From Bacteroidota bacterium (lineage in GTDB: Bacteria > Bacteroidota > Bacteroidia > Chitinophagales > Chitinophagaceae), in contig JAFDXK010000001.1 of NCBI GenBank assembly GCA_018267965.1, positions 744,001 to 808,000 on the forward strand: 64,000 nucleotides of DNA, in the 5' to 3' direction. The notes below the pieces were generated by a model. The model was not told the origin of the DNA. It saw only the letters and a list, made by a program, of their open reading frames with translations, and made no database searches. The position numbers and the translations under genes were made by a program. Shown piece by piece: positions 35,855 through 45,197 of the stretch (the first letter of the stretch is position 1; the number at the start of each line of letters is the position of its first letter).

Positions 35855-37060
35855 ATGTTAAGAAGGATAATCCTCGCTGTCTTATTATTTAATTTTCTAC
35901 TCATATCTCATTCGTATGGAGTTGGGAAATTGAAGCAAGGCGATAATGTATTGCCCGGTGCCTATAGAATGGATGAATATTTACCGCTGTTGAAAGGTAA
36001 AAAAGTAGGGTTGATTGTGAACCAGACATCGGTAGTAGGTAACACTGCTTTGGTGGACACATTTTTGAAGAGCGGGGTTAAGGTGGTAAAGATATTCGTT
36101 CCGGAACATGGCTTTCGTGGTGCCGCACAGGCGGGTGATTCAATTGATAATAGTATTGATTCTGCAACGATGTTGCCAATAGTTTCTTTGTATGGAGGTA
36201 ATAAAAAGCCTAAAGCAGAACAGCTATCTGATGTCGATGTAGTGATTTTCGATATACAAGATGTAGGTGCCAGGTTTTATACTTATATATCTACGTTGCA
36301 GTATGCTATGGAAGCATGTGCCGAAAACAAAAAAGAGTTTATTGTATTGGACAGGCCTAACCCTAACGGGCATTATGTTGATGGTCCGGTATTGAAACCT
36401 GAGTTAAAGTCTTTTGTCGGTATGCAATGTATACCTATAGTATATGGTATGACAATAGGTGAGTATGCAAAAATGCTGGTTGGTGAAAAGTGGTTTAAAG
36501 ATGCGGCAATGTTGAAAATGAAAGTGATAACCTGCAAGCAATACGACCACAATACATTATATACATTGCCTGTTCGTCCATCGCCTAATCTGAAGACACA
36601 AGCTGCCATCTTATGCTATCCTTCTACCTGTTTATTTGAGGGAACAGTAGTGAGTATAGGACGTGGTACTGCAATGCCCTTTCAGCAATATGGACACCCG
36701 GCTTTTCAGGGTAAGGCTATGTTCAGTTTCAGGCCAGTTCCCGTATGGGGGCAAAAAACTGATCCTCCCTATGCATACCAGGATTGTTACGGACAAGTGA
36801 TAGCGTTAGACGAACCTGAAGCTTTAAGGTTATTGAATAGAAGAATCAGACTTATTTGGCTGATACGTGCTTATGAATGGTATCCTGAAAAAGACAAATT
36901 CTTCAATAGCTATTTTAATACACTGGCAGGCACACCTGAATTGAAGAAACAAATTCAGGAAGGGCTCAATGAAGACCAAATAGTAGCAAGCTGGCAAAAG
37001 GATATAGCAGCGTTTAAAAAAATTAGAAAGAAGTATTTGTTGTATCCCGATTTTGAATAA
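35855..37060 (+). CDS. DUF1343 (NamZ-like) exported protein, probable exo-N-acetylmuramidase
   Basis: This 401-residue protein has a signal peptide (about 1-22, LISHSYG) and a DUF1343 domain over almost the whole chain. Characteristic segments are KGKKVGLIVNQTSVVGN, KIFVPEHGFRG, VVIFDIQDVGARFYTYI, LDRPNPNG and LFEGTVVSIGRGTAMPFQ. Members of this family (Bacillus NamZ/YbbC, GH171) release terminal N-acetylmuramic acid from peptidoglycan fragments. A muropeptide recycling or scavenging role is inferred from family membership. The ATG at 35855 is used rather than a TTG one codon before. Confidence 0.87.
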   Translation: MLRRIILAVLLFNFLLISHSYGVGKLKQGDNVLPGAYRMDEYLPLLKGKKVGLIVNQTSVVGNTALVDTFLKSGVKVVKIFVPEHGFRGAAQAGDSIDNSIDSATMLPIVSLYGGNKKPKAEQLSDVDVVIFDIQDVGARFYTYISTLQYAMEACAENKKEFIVLDRPNPNGHYVDGPVLKPELKSFVGMQCIPIVYGMTIGEYAKMLVGEKWFKDAAMLKMKVITCKQYDHNTLYTLPVRPSPNLKTQAAILCYPSTCLFEGTVVSIGRGTAMPFQQYGHPAFQGKAMFSFRPVPVWGQKTDPPYAYQDCYGQVIALDEPEALRLLNRRIRLIWLIRAYEWYPEKDKFFNSYFNTLAGTPELKKQIQEGLNEDQIVASWQKDIAAFKKIRKKYLLYPDFE

Positions 37061-37091
37061 TACTAATTGTTACCCCTTACTATAGAGCAAC

Positions 37092-40000
37092 ATGCAGGTT
37101 TTGTTTGTTTCTGTTTATAATTTCTTTCATCGCCGAAAGCCGCTGTTTTGGGCAGTGTTCTTTTTGAGTTTCGGTGTACTCGCTTTTTTTGCAAGTAAGA
37201 TAAAACCTGAAGAAGATGTTACATCTATGCTGCCGGATAGCAAGGCTATTAAGGCAATGAATGATGTCATCAGTCATACACAGGCAGGAGAGCAGTTGGT
37301 GTTTATGATGTCCTTGCTGGATAGTACACAATCTAATCCTGATAGTGTTATAGCAGCTGCAACTGACTACCAAATACAATTACAAGAACAATGCAAACAG
37401 TGGATTGATACTATTATTATTCAACCTGGCGGCGGATACGAAGAAGCTTTAGTCGGTATTGTTCAAAACAATCTGCCATTATTACTTACTGATGATGATT
37501 ATAAAAGATTAGATACACTTACAGAAGCTACCCATATTAGTAATACACTGGCCGCCAATAAAAAGATATTACTGTCGCCAGCCAGCGTGGTGTATAAAAA
37601 TCTTGTGGCTCAAGACCCTGTCGGAATGTCGGGGTTGGTGTGGAGTAAATTGCGGGCGCTACAATTTGACCCGAATTATGAAACTTATGAAGGTTATTTG
37701 TTTTCTAATAATCAGAAGAACCTTACATTCTTTGTTAAGTCTAAGTACAAAGCATCAGAAACAGGCAAGAACAGCGCGTTCTTTGAAACACTGAATAAAC
37801 TCAATGACGAATGGAGCGCTAAAAATAAAGGTATTCACCTGGTTTATTTCGGTGGCCCTGCTGTAGCTGCAGGCAATGCCAGCCAGATGCGTACAGATAC
37901 TATAGTGACCTTGTCGGTTACTATAGTGCTATTATTAGCGTTGACATTCTATTATTTCAGAAGAAAACGGACTCCGTTATTGTTGTTAGTGCCTGTTACT
38001 TACGGTGCTGCATTTGGTTTAGCTGTGGTCTATTTCGTGCAAGGGCATATCTCTGTCATTGCATTAGGTGCGGGCGCTATTATTTTGGGTATAGCCATCG
38101 ATTATGCCATACACTTCCTGTCTCACGCAAGGCATGTAAGTCTGAAGGAAACTGTACACGAGCTGGCTCATCCGCTAACTATTGGCAGCTTTACTACGAT
38201 TGCAGCATTCTTCTCATTGAGGTTTGTGAATACCCCTATTCTTCAGGATTTAGGTTTGTTTGCAGCAGCAAGTCTTACAGGTGCAGCATTGTGTACGTTG
38301 GTTTTTCTGCCTCACTTTCCTTTAGGTATTAAACATGAAGAAGCAAGGCACACCATATTTGATAAGATAGCGCTTTGGAACCCTGAAAAGAACAAGTGGC
38401 TGGTAATTGGCATTTTTGTTCTTACGCCGGTTATGTTCTATTGCATCAAAGGTGTTTCTTTTGATAGCGATTTGATGCACCTGAATTATCTATCGCCAAG
38501 ATTGCAGCAAGCACAGGATGAAGTGAGCAAAGCCAATGCCTATGCATTGAGTTCAGTTTTTGTAATAGCCAATGAGCAGACAGAAGAAAAAGCTCTACAG
38601 CAGTTAGGCTTTGTTGATAATAGTATCAACGAATTGCAAAGTAAAGGATGGGTGCGTAGTGTTTCTAACCCTACATTACTACTGAATTCTGTTGCAGTGC
38701 AAAACAGGCGTATTCAAAAATGGAACACCTTTTGGACGAATGAACGAAAGCAAACCGTTATTAATAATGTAAATATTGCTGCAATTGCTAACGGGTACAA
38801 TGCAGATGCATTTTCAGGCTTTACAATTGTATTGAATAAGAGCTATCAGCCGTTTGATGAGGCGTCGGCCACTGTATTGAAGTCTTTATTTCCCGGTGGT
38901 TTTTCGTCAGATAGTTCACACCATTATGCAATAGCAGCACTGAAAGTAGTGCCTGGCCATAGAAAAGAAGTATTTGACTATTTGTCAAACATAAAAGGGG
39001 TAACTGTAACAGACAGGCAACAAGGGGCAGTGCAGTTAGTGGGTGTGCTGAATAATGATTTTACCAACATTGCTTTGTACTCATCATTGATTGTGTTCTT
39101 TGCATTACTCATTGGTTATGGGAGAATAGAGCTTGCTGTTATCGCTTTCCTGCCAATGGCTATATCATGGATATGGATACTGGGTTTGATGTCATTGCTT
39201 GGTTTGCAGTTCAATATTGTGAACATCATCATTTCCTCACTTATATTTGGTTTGGGCGACGATTATACCATCTTCACTATGGATGGATTGGTAGAGCGTT
39301 ACAGAAAAGGCACACATAACATTGCCTCTGTGCGTGCCGCGGTTTATTTGTCTGTAGTGACAGTCATTATTGGTCTTGGTGTATTGTTATTGGCCAAGCA
39401 TCCTGCATTAAGGTCTATTGCATTTATATCTGTACTGGGTTTGCTTTGTGTGTTACTAATATCTCAGACACTGCAGCCTTTATTGTTCAACTGGTTTATA
39501 CAGCGCAGAGCAGATAAGAAGTTTCAACCTTTTACATTGCGTAGTTTCTGTATATCGGTTTTTGCATTCGCTTACTTCTTTAGCGGGTCTATGGTGCTGA
39601 CTGTTTTGGGGATATTCTTCACTAAGCTTTGGCCGTTCAATAAAGAGAAGGGTAAGTATTATTTCCATGCCTGGGTAAGCCGCTATACCTGGAGTATGAT
39701 GTACATAATGGGTAACGTGACCAAGCGTGTACATAATCTGAGTGGTGAAGATTACAAAAAGCCTGCTGTATATATTGCTAATCACTCATCATTCCTTGAT
39801 ATACTGGTTACAACAATGCTCAACCCGAGGCTGGTATTGCTGACGAATAAATGGGTATGGAGAAGCCCTGTATTTGGTGCAGTGGTAAGGATGGCAGAAT
39901 ATTACCCCGTGGCAGAAGGGGCAGAAGATAGCCTTGAGCCTTTGCAGGATTTAGTAAACCGAGGTTATTCTATTGTAGTGTTTCCCGAAGGTACACGCCA

Positions 40001-40916
40001 GTATGATGATAAGATGAAGCGTTTTCATAAAGGGGCATTTTATATAGCAGAGAAATTACAGTTAGATGTTGTGCCATTGTTATTGCACGGTGTTCACTAC
40101 ACGATGCAGAAAGGTGATTGGCTATTGAAAGATGGTACCTGTTCTGTCTACATACATCCGCGCATTACGCCAACAGATACTACTTACGGAGGAACATATA
40201 CAGAACGTGCCAAGCATATAGGGCGATGGATGCGTAAAGAGTTAGATGCTGTAAAAGAGAAGAATGAAACGCCGAAGTATTTCAAAGAGCAGTTGATTAA
40301 TAGCTACACCTATAAAGGTCCGGTAGTAGAGTGGTATTGCCGTGTCAAAGCAAGATTAGAAAACTATTATGAGCCATTCCATAAACTATTGCCGAGAGAA
40401 GGGGTGTTTTATGATTTGGGTTGCGGTTATGGTTTTATGAGTTATATGCTGCATTGGGCTGCACCGGCACGTCAGTTTACAGGCATTGATTATGACGAGG
40501 AGAAAATAGAAACGGCACAACATAACTTCCTGCGTGATGAGAATATTAATTTTCAACAAGGTGATGTGACGGGCATAGACTTGCAACCGTGTAACGGTTT
40601 CATCATCAGCGATGTACTACATTATTTATTGCCTGAACAGCAAGAAGCATTATTGGAGAATTGTGCGCACGCATTGCAAACAGGTGGGGTACTGATCATT
40701 CGTGATGGTGTGGCTGAATTGCAAGACAGGATAAAGGGTACTAAGCTCACCGAGTTGTTCAGTACCAAGATGTTCAAGTTTAATAAAACACAAAACGACC
40801 TGCACTATATTAGTCGCGCATTTATAGAATCATTTGCTGCAAAACATGGTATGAGCGTAGAGGTGTTAGACAATGCCAAATTTACTGCTAACCTTGTATT
40901 TGTATTGAGGAAATGA
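37092..40916 (+). CDS. Three-domain fusion: MMPL/RND transporter, lysophospholipid-type acyltransferase and SAM methyltransferase
   Basis: This 1274-residue protein combines three enzymes. Residues 1-850 form an RND/MMPL exporter with two sets of membrane helices, GIAIDYAIHFLSH and FGLGDDYTIF in the two transmembrane relays, and two periplasmic loops. Residues about 870-1075 form a PlsC-type acyltransferase with HX4D in ANHSSFLDI (near 897) and FPEGTR (near 966). Residues about 1085-1274 form a class I methyltransferase with motif I YDLGCGYGFMSYML (near 1107). This fusion is known in Bacteroidota, often near aryl-polyene/flexirubin genes, which are absent here. It suggests synthesis and export of a lipid. 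The next gene starts within its stop (ATGA). Confidence 0.92.
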   Translation: MQVLFVSVYNFFHRRKPLFWAVFFLSFGVLAFFASKIKPEEDVTSMLPDSKAIKAMNDVISHTQAGEQLVFMMSLLDSTQSNPDSVIAAATDYQIQLQEQCKQWIDTIIIQPGGGYEEALVGIVQNNLPLLLTDDDYKRLDTLTEATHISNTLAANKKILLSPASVVYKNLVAQDPVGMSGLVWSKLRALQFDPNYETYEGYLFSNNQKNLTFFVKSKYKASETGKNSAFFETLNKLNDEWSAKNKGIHLVYFGGPAVAAGNASQMRTDTIVTLSVTIVLLLALTFYYFRRKRTPLLLLVPVTYGAAFGLAVVYFVQGHISVIALGAGAIILGIAIDYAIHFLSHARHVSLKETVHELAHPLTIGSFTTIAAFFSLRFVNTPILQDLGLFAAASLTGAALCTLVFLPHFPLGIKHEEARHTIFDKIALWNPEKNKWLVIGIFVLTPVMFYCIKGVSFDSDLMHLNYLSPRLQQAQDEVSKANAYALSSVFVIANEQTEEKALQQLGFVDNSINELQSKGWVRSVSNPTLLLNSVAVQNRRIQKWNTFWTNERKQTVINNVNIAAIANGYNADAFSGFTIVLNKSYQPFDEASATVLKSLFPGGFSSDSSHHYAIAALKVVPGHRKEVFDYLSNIKGVTVTDRQQGAVQLVGVLNNDFTNIALYSSLIVFFALLIGYGRIELAVIAFLPMAISWIWILGLMSLLGLQFNIVNIIISSLIFGLGDDYTIFTMDGLVERYRKGTHNIASVRAAVYLSVVTVIIGLGVLLLAKHPALRSIAFISVLGLLCVLLISQTLQPLLFNWFIQRRADKKFQPFTLRSFCISVFAFAYFFSGSMVLTVLGIFFTKLWPFNKEKGKYYFHAWVSRYTWSMMYIMGNVTKRVHNLSGEDYKKPAVYIANHSSFLDILVTTMLNPRLVLLTNKWVWRSPVFGAVVRMAEYYPVAEGAEDSLEPLQDLVNRGYSIVVFPEGTRQYDDKMKRFHKGAFYIAEKLQLDVVPLLLHGVHYTMQKGDWLLKDGTCSVYIHPRITPTDTTYGGTYTERAKHIGRWMRKELDAVKEKNETPKYFKEQLINSYTYKGPVVEWYCRVKARLENYYEPFHKLLPREGVFYDLGCGYGFMSYMLHWAAPARQFTGIDYDEEKIETAQHNFLRDENINFQQGDVTGIDLQPCNGFIISDVLHYLLPEQQEALLENCAHALQTGGVLIIRDGVAELQDRIKGTKLTELFSTKMFKFNKTQNDLHYISRAFIESFAAKHGMSVEVLDNAKFTANLVFVLRK

Positions 40917-41656
40917 GAGGGCTTTTACTATATTTCTTAATTGGTATTTCTGTTTTTGCACATGCTCAGGAAGATGTGCCTGGGAAAGCTGATGGAAAAG
41001 TAAAAGGTTTTGTAAAACAGATGCATGTGCTGAAGTATATGGTATGGATGGAAAATGATAGTATTAAGTATGGAGAGAAAAGAAGGGACGAAACTTATTT
41101 CTATGATGAGGATATGAGGATAACTATGTCCTATTCGAGGCCTGAATATTCAAAAGATACAACGTTCTATTACAGGCAATACAATGCTGCCGGCGAACTT
41201 ACTGCCACCACAACAAAGCGAGCGTCATTTGGCTCATTCATGGATGTAGCTTATAAGTATGAAAATGGTAAACTGTCTGCAGATAGCATGATATATTATA
41301 TAGCTAAAAAGAAGAAGTTTATTATTAACCACTATGTTTATTATAAAGATTCGATGGAACAATACCGACTCGATTCGGCAGGTGTTAAGCAAAGCAGTAA
41401 GATCTATTATTATGATGACAAAGCAAATGTTATACGAATTAAGAACTATGCTTATTCGCTAAGCGGTCCAGTAGAAGCTTTTGAATACGACATGTTTAAC
41501 AATATAGTTTCATCAACAGTGTATTCAGACAAAGGGACTGACGATGTATATACTTATGAGTATGAATATGACGATCGGCGCAACGTTATTAAATGCACAG
41601 AGTACAAGAACAAGAATATCTATTCCATTACAACAAGGAAAATAACATACCGATAG
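40913..41656 (+). CDS. Exported YD-repeat-like protein, translationally coupled to the fusion transporter
   Basis: This 247-residue protein has a signal peptide ending in VFAHAQE. The mature part has short repeats of the form YxYDDxxNVIxxxxY (YYYDDKANVIRIKNY, YEYDDRRNVIKCTEY), similar to RHS/YD-repeat strands seen in small periplasmic beta proteins. No enzymatic motif is present. It starts 4 bp inside the fusion gene (overlap ATGA), so the two are probably co-translated and may act together at the envelope; this is inference from position only. It ends immediately next to the convergent phosphatase-like gene. Confidence 0.8.
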   Translation: MRGLLLYFLIGISVFAHAQEDVPGKADGKVKGFVKQMHVLKYMVWMENDSIKYGEKRRDETYFYDEDMRITMSYSRPEYSKDTTFYYRQYNAAGELTATTTKRASFGSFMDVAYKYENGKLSADSMIYYIAKKKKFIINHYVYYKDSMEQYRLDSAGVKQSSKIYYYDDKANVIRIKNYAYSLSGPVEAFEYDMFNNIVSSTVYSDKGTDDVYTYEYEYDDRRNVIKCTEYKNKNIYSITTRKITYR

Positions 41657-41968
41657 TTATAAATAGGGCTGCGCCATATCTTCCAGCATCTTTACCAGTT
41701 CTTCATCCATATATTCATATTCATCAGGAATATCAAGAACAATAATTCTTTTGGACGCAATGTCGTATCGTTCTGCTAATATATCCCTGTGTCTTTTCTC
41801 CATGGTGAAAATAATGTCTGACCAATCTAATAGTCTTTCATTCACCTTATGTACCGCAGATTCTGCAGTACCAGCAGAGCGAACAGAATGTGTAGGGTGA
41901 TTGCGAAATATCGTTTCTGCTGTCGCACTGCGGCGTTTATTCCTGCTGCATATAAATAAGATGTTCAT
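41657..41968 (-). CDS. Short low-molecular-weight protein tyrosine phosphatase-like protein
   Basis: This 103-residue protein begins MNILFICSRNKRRSATAE, with the phosphatase signature C(X5)R(S) at Cys7-Arg13-Ser14. It lacks the typical CxGNxCRS spelling and is about 40 residues shorter than classical low-molecular-weight phosphatases. A candidate general acid Asp lies in VLDIPDEYEY (Asp79 or Asp82). Its stop codon shares one base with the start of... the gene order, in that its ATG overlaps the permease stop by one base (TAATG), so it is translated after the ABC permease. A link between the two functions is not established. Confidence 0.72.
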   Translation of the reverse strand: MNILFICSRNKRRSATAETIFRNHPTHSVRSAGTAESAVHKVNERLLDWSDIIFTMEKRHRDILAERYDIASKRIIVLDIPDEYEYMDEELVKMLEDMAQPYL

Positions 41969-43275
41969 TACTGCACCGAAAAATTTCTACCCCTGTTAAC
42001 ATAAGTGCTGATGAGCCATAGCAGGAAAGAAAATCCCAGCATCACAACAACATGCATCATGATTTGAGATATATCACCATTACGAAGGATGATTTGATTT
42101 ACTCCATCTAATCCCCAGCGTAACGGAGAGATGAGTGCTAAATGTTGTATAGTCTCAGGTAATAAATCTGCAGGTATCCATATACCACCCAATGCAGATA
42201 ATACTACTACTGATATCGCCCCGAATGGCAGCGCCTGATTCGCTGTTTTAAATATGCTTCCAGTAAAATAGCCGAATGAAGTGGCTGTTAGTGCAATGCA
42301 GATAATTACAGGGATAAGAGCAGCAGGATGAGCACCTAAACTAAGCGATGGTAATCCCATCATGGGCAGCATCCAAAAACCAATGCAGCACATCAGTACA
42401 AATTGTATGGTGCAGATAATGGTATAAAAGAATATTTTGCCCAACGCTACAAAGTTATGCGTGCCGGGTATCAGTTCTATACGCAATGCACTACCTTCTT
42501 CACGCTCACGTATCATATTGCCCGCTATCGGTATCACTATCAGGAACATGCCGAATATAGCCCATGCAGGCACATTGTGTTGTACGGAGTTGATGGTAGC
42601 AATGGTTTGTGCCTTATCGTTTAGCGGTTCTTCTTTAATGCCTATGCCGCTAAATACTTTTTTGAAATCGTCGGTTGATTGTTCTTCAATGGTACTATCC
42701 ACGTTAGCAGCCCCCAGTTTCTGCATGCGTGCTACCAATAGGTTGCTGCAAGAAGCAGTTACGTATTTGTCTAACGCGAAACTGATAGACATACGGAAGG
42801 TAGGCTTGCTCACAGGGTCAAAATACATACGCACATAAGTATTGGTACGTATCTCACGGGCAGGTAATTTGCCCAATCCCAGTTTCTCCGATATTTTGTT
42901 AGACACCGTATTGGCAGCATTCACTACCTCGGCTGTAGCGCCTTTGGGTATCACTATTCCTACTTTATAAGTTCCTTTTTGTAAAAGGTGTTTCAGGGTA
43001 GAGTCGTTGACCGGTTTGCCGTCAATGCTGTCTATGATGCGGAAGTTCTTACTTTGCCTGAGCCCCGATATGATTTGCTCTGATAGTTTGCCGTGGTCGT
43101 TATCTGCCAGCAGCAGGTCGAATTTTATCTCCTGATAATCTTTGAACGGAGCATCCTGCACCATAGCCATTACCACAATTAATATTGCAGGCATCAGGAA
43201 TAATAGCATGAATCCTGCCACATCTCTGCGCAGCAGTATCCATTCTTTTATTATTGTTGCCGTTATCTTTTTCAT
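41968..43275 (-). CDS. ABC-2 type transporter permease
   Basis: This 435-residue permease has one N-terminal membrane helix (about 20-38, GFMLLFLMPAILIVVMAMV), a large extracytoplasmic domain (about 40-240) and five to six helices in the C-terminal half, containing IPIAGNMIREREEGSALRIE and ALGGIWIPADLLPE. This is the topology of the ABC-2 (YhgE/NatB-like) exporters. It pairs with the ATPase encoded 1 bp upstream. The transported substrate is unknown. The phosphatase-like gene overlaps its stop by one base. Confidence 0.92.
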   Translation of the reverse strand: MKKITATIIKEWILLRRDVAGFMLLFLMPAILIVVMAMVQDAPFKDYQEIKFDLLLADNDHGKLSEQIISGLRQSKNFRIIDSIDGKPVNDSTLKHLLQKGTYKVGIVIPKGATAEVVNAANTVSNKISEKLGLGKLPAREIRTNTYVRMYFDPVSKPTFRMSISFALDKYVTASCSNLLVARMQKLGAANVDSTIEEQSTDDFKKVFSGIGIKEEPLNDKAQTIATINSVQHNVPAWAIFGMFLIVIPIAGNMIREREEGSALRIELIPGTHNFVALGKIFFYTIICTIQFVLMCCIGFWMLPMMGLPSLSLGAHPAALIPVIICIALTATSFGYFTGSIFKTANQALPFGAISVVVLSALGGIWIPADLLPETIQHLALISPLRWGLDGVNQIILRNGDISQIMMHVVVMLGFSFLLWLISTYVNRGRNFSVQ

Positions 43276-43276
43276 A

Positions 43277-44017
43277 TTAATCCCTTACGCTATGTCCAGT
43301 ATAATGCAGGAACACATCTTCCAGTCGTTTGCAATCTGTTGTATTATTAATTAAAGTTTGTGGTGCACCGCTCACTACAAATTTCCCTTCATCTATTATC
43401 ACTACCTCATCACACAGTTTCTCTGCTTCTTCCATCAGGTGAGATGTGTACACTATTGTTTTGCCCTGTTTGTTATATTCTTTCAGAAAGTCCAGTATCA
43501 TTGCACGGCTTTGCACATCTACACCTGCAGTAGGCTCATCCAGTATTATTAGTTCGGGATGATGCATTAATGATGCAATGATATTTGCCCTGCGTTTCAT
43601 GCCACCGCTGTATCGGCCTACACGTTTATCTGCGTGCTTATCCAATCCGAGCCTTTCTAATAATTCACCTGCACGATGAGTAATGTCTTTTTCTGCAATG
43701 CCATATAACCTACCCGCATAACGGAAATTTTCCCAGGCAGTAAGGTTAGAGAACAGTGCAATTTGCTGAGGCACCACACCAATCATACCTCTTATTGCCT
43801 GTCCGTCTTTCACGCTGTCTTTGCCCATCACTTTTACTGTTCCTTCGTCAGGTGCAACCAATCCGCATACTATATTTATGGTGGTAGATTTGCCTGCGCC
43901 ATTAGGGCCCAATAATCCCATTATCTGTCCTTTGCGTACCTGCAACGACAAACCATCTAAAGCAGGAGAGAATGCTGCCTTGTATGTTTTCCTGAGATTT
44001 TGTATGACTATTGCCAT
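43277..44017 (-). CDS. ABC transporter ATP-binding protein
   Basis: This 246-residue ATPase has all the ABC motifs: Walker A GLLGPNGAGKSTT, Q-loop VVPQQ, signature YSGGMKRR, Walker B ELIILDEPTAGVD and switch His in VYTSHLMEEAE. It energises the ABC-2 permease encoded just downstream. It starts within one base of the tryptophan dioxygenase stop, so it may be co-transcribed with that gene. Confidence 0.94.
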   Translation of the reverse strand: MAIVIQNLRKTYKAAFSPALDGLSLQVRKGQIMGLLGPNGAGKSTTINIVCGLVAPDEGTVKVMGKDSVKDGQAIRGMIGVVPQQIALFSNLTAWENFRYAGRLYGIAEKDITHRAGELLERLGLDKHADKRVGRYSGGMKRRANIIASLMHHPELIILDEPTAGVDVQSRAMILDFLKEYNKQGKTIVYTSHLMEEAEKLCDEVVIIDEGKFVVSGAPQTLINNTTDCKRLEDVFLHYTGHSVRD

Positions 44018-45024
44018 TACTGGTAGCTCAGTGCTTTGATAATATCATTTGATAACGGAGGCAATGAATTACGAGGCAGCAGGAACGAAGAAAGCTCTGC
44101 CATCTCTTTAAATATGATATGGCTATCTGCAGCACCACGCAGGTATTCTGCACCTGTGCTGCCACCTGTGCCTACACGTTTGCCAATAGTGCGCTGCACC
44201 ATGTGTATATGCCTGTGTCGCCACATAGATAAACCTTCATCTATTTCTAACAGGCTTGCTATTAATTCGTATGGTAAATGCAATAGCGGATAATCGCGGT
44301 AAAGCATGATGAACAATGCACTGCGGTTGGCTGCTATACTAAAGCGGCGTTCGGCAGGATATTCGGCTTCGTTCACAAATAATTTATCGTAGGTAGCGAG
44401 GTTGCCTTTTTCAGCATCTAATAAAGTAGCCTCATAAGCATTGCGGTATGATTGCCAGAAATCTTTGTTACCTTTTATGAAAGGCATACGCTCCAGCCAG
44501 CGATTGATGAGTACTAATAAAGATTCCTGAGCTTCGGCATCTTTTACACGCTGCCTGTCGTTTTCGTTCAGTTGTGTCAGGTAATATCCTTGTCCGTGTC
44601 TTTGGTCGTAGGTTAGCCCCAGTGTTGCTTCCACCATTTTGAATTGTATGCTCTGAAAACCCGAAGCTGGTCGCAGCAAATCGCGGAAATCGAGGAAGTC
44701 GAGTGGTGTCATGGTTTCCAACACGCTCATTTGCATAACGGCTACATCCAGTATGCGGCTTACGCGGTTGATGCGGTGTACGCAATTATATATATCGGGA
44801 GAATTATTCGGTATATCGCTCTGGCGGAAAATATCGCGGATGATATTCAGCTCATGTAATATCTGTTTGAACCACAGCTCATAGGTTTGGTGGATGATAA
44901 TAAACATCATCTCATCATTGGCCTTAATGCCTTCTTTGCTGCTTTCGGGCAATTGGGCATTCAGTATCTTATCAAGTTGCAGGTATTCGCTATAGTAAAC
45001 GGGACGACGTTCCTTTTTTTCCAT
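44017..45024 (-). CDS. kynA: Tryptophan 2,3-dioxygenase
   Basis: This 335-residue heme enzyme opens the indole ring of tryptophan to give N-formylkynurenine, the first step of the kynurenine pathway. Typical segments are YSEYLQLDKILNAQ, FIIIHQTYELWFKQILHEL, FRDLLRPASGFQSIQFK and WRHRHIHMVQRTIGKRVG, where the heme-ligating His and the conserved substrate-pocket residues lie. Length is normal for the Bacteroidota form. Other kynurenine genes are not adjacent. A TATCTTTG -7 element ends four bases before the ATG, so the mRNA is probably leaderless. Confidence 0.95.
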   Translation of the reverse strand: MEKKERRPVYYSEYLQLDKILNAQLPESSKEGIKANDEMMFIIIHQTYELWFKQILHELNIIRDIFRQSDIPNNSPDIYNCVHRINRVSRILDVAVMQMSVLETMTPLDFLDFRDLLRPASGFQSIQFKMVEATLGLTYDQRHGQGYYLTQLNENDRQRVKDAEAQESLLVLINRWLERMPFIKGNKDFWQSYRNAYEATLLDAEKGNLATYDKLFVNEAEYPAERRFSIAANRSALFIMLYRDYPLLHLPYELIASLLEIDEGLSMWRHRHIHMVQRTIGKRVGTGGSTGAEYLRGAADSHIIFKEMAELSSFLLPRNSLPPLSNDIIKALSYQ

Positions 45025-45028
45025 GTGG

Positions 45029-45036
45029 CAAAGATA
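45029..45036 (-). promoter_or_regulatory. -7 element abutting the kynA start
   Basis: The minus strand reads TATCTTTG, an exact match, with only four bases before the ATG at 45024. Confidence 0.6.
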
Positions 45037-45185
45037 AAACTACGAGCGGTATAATGTAGATGATATAACCCCATTAGTCTCATATCGTGTTCTTATCTTG
45101 AAATATTTATTGAAGTGATGTTCAATGTTACCCCTGGTACTGTCATATAGTGACAACTGTCATATTTTATGCTGATACTCGAATA

Positions 45186-45193
45186 TAGATTTG
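45186..45193 (+). promoter_or_regulatory. -7 element abutting the short-chain dehydrogenase start
   Basis: TAGATTTG is an exact match, with only four bases before the ATG at 45198, the same geometry as the divergent kynA promoter. Confidence 0.55.
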
Positions 45194-45197
45194 TTCA

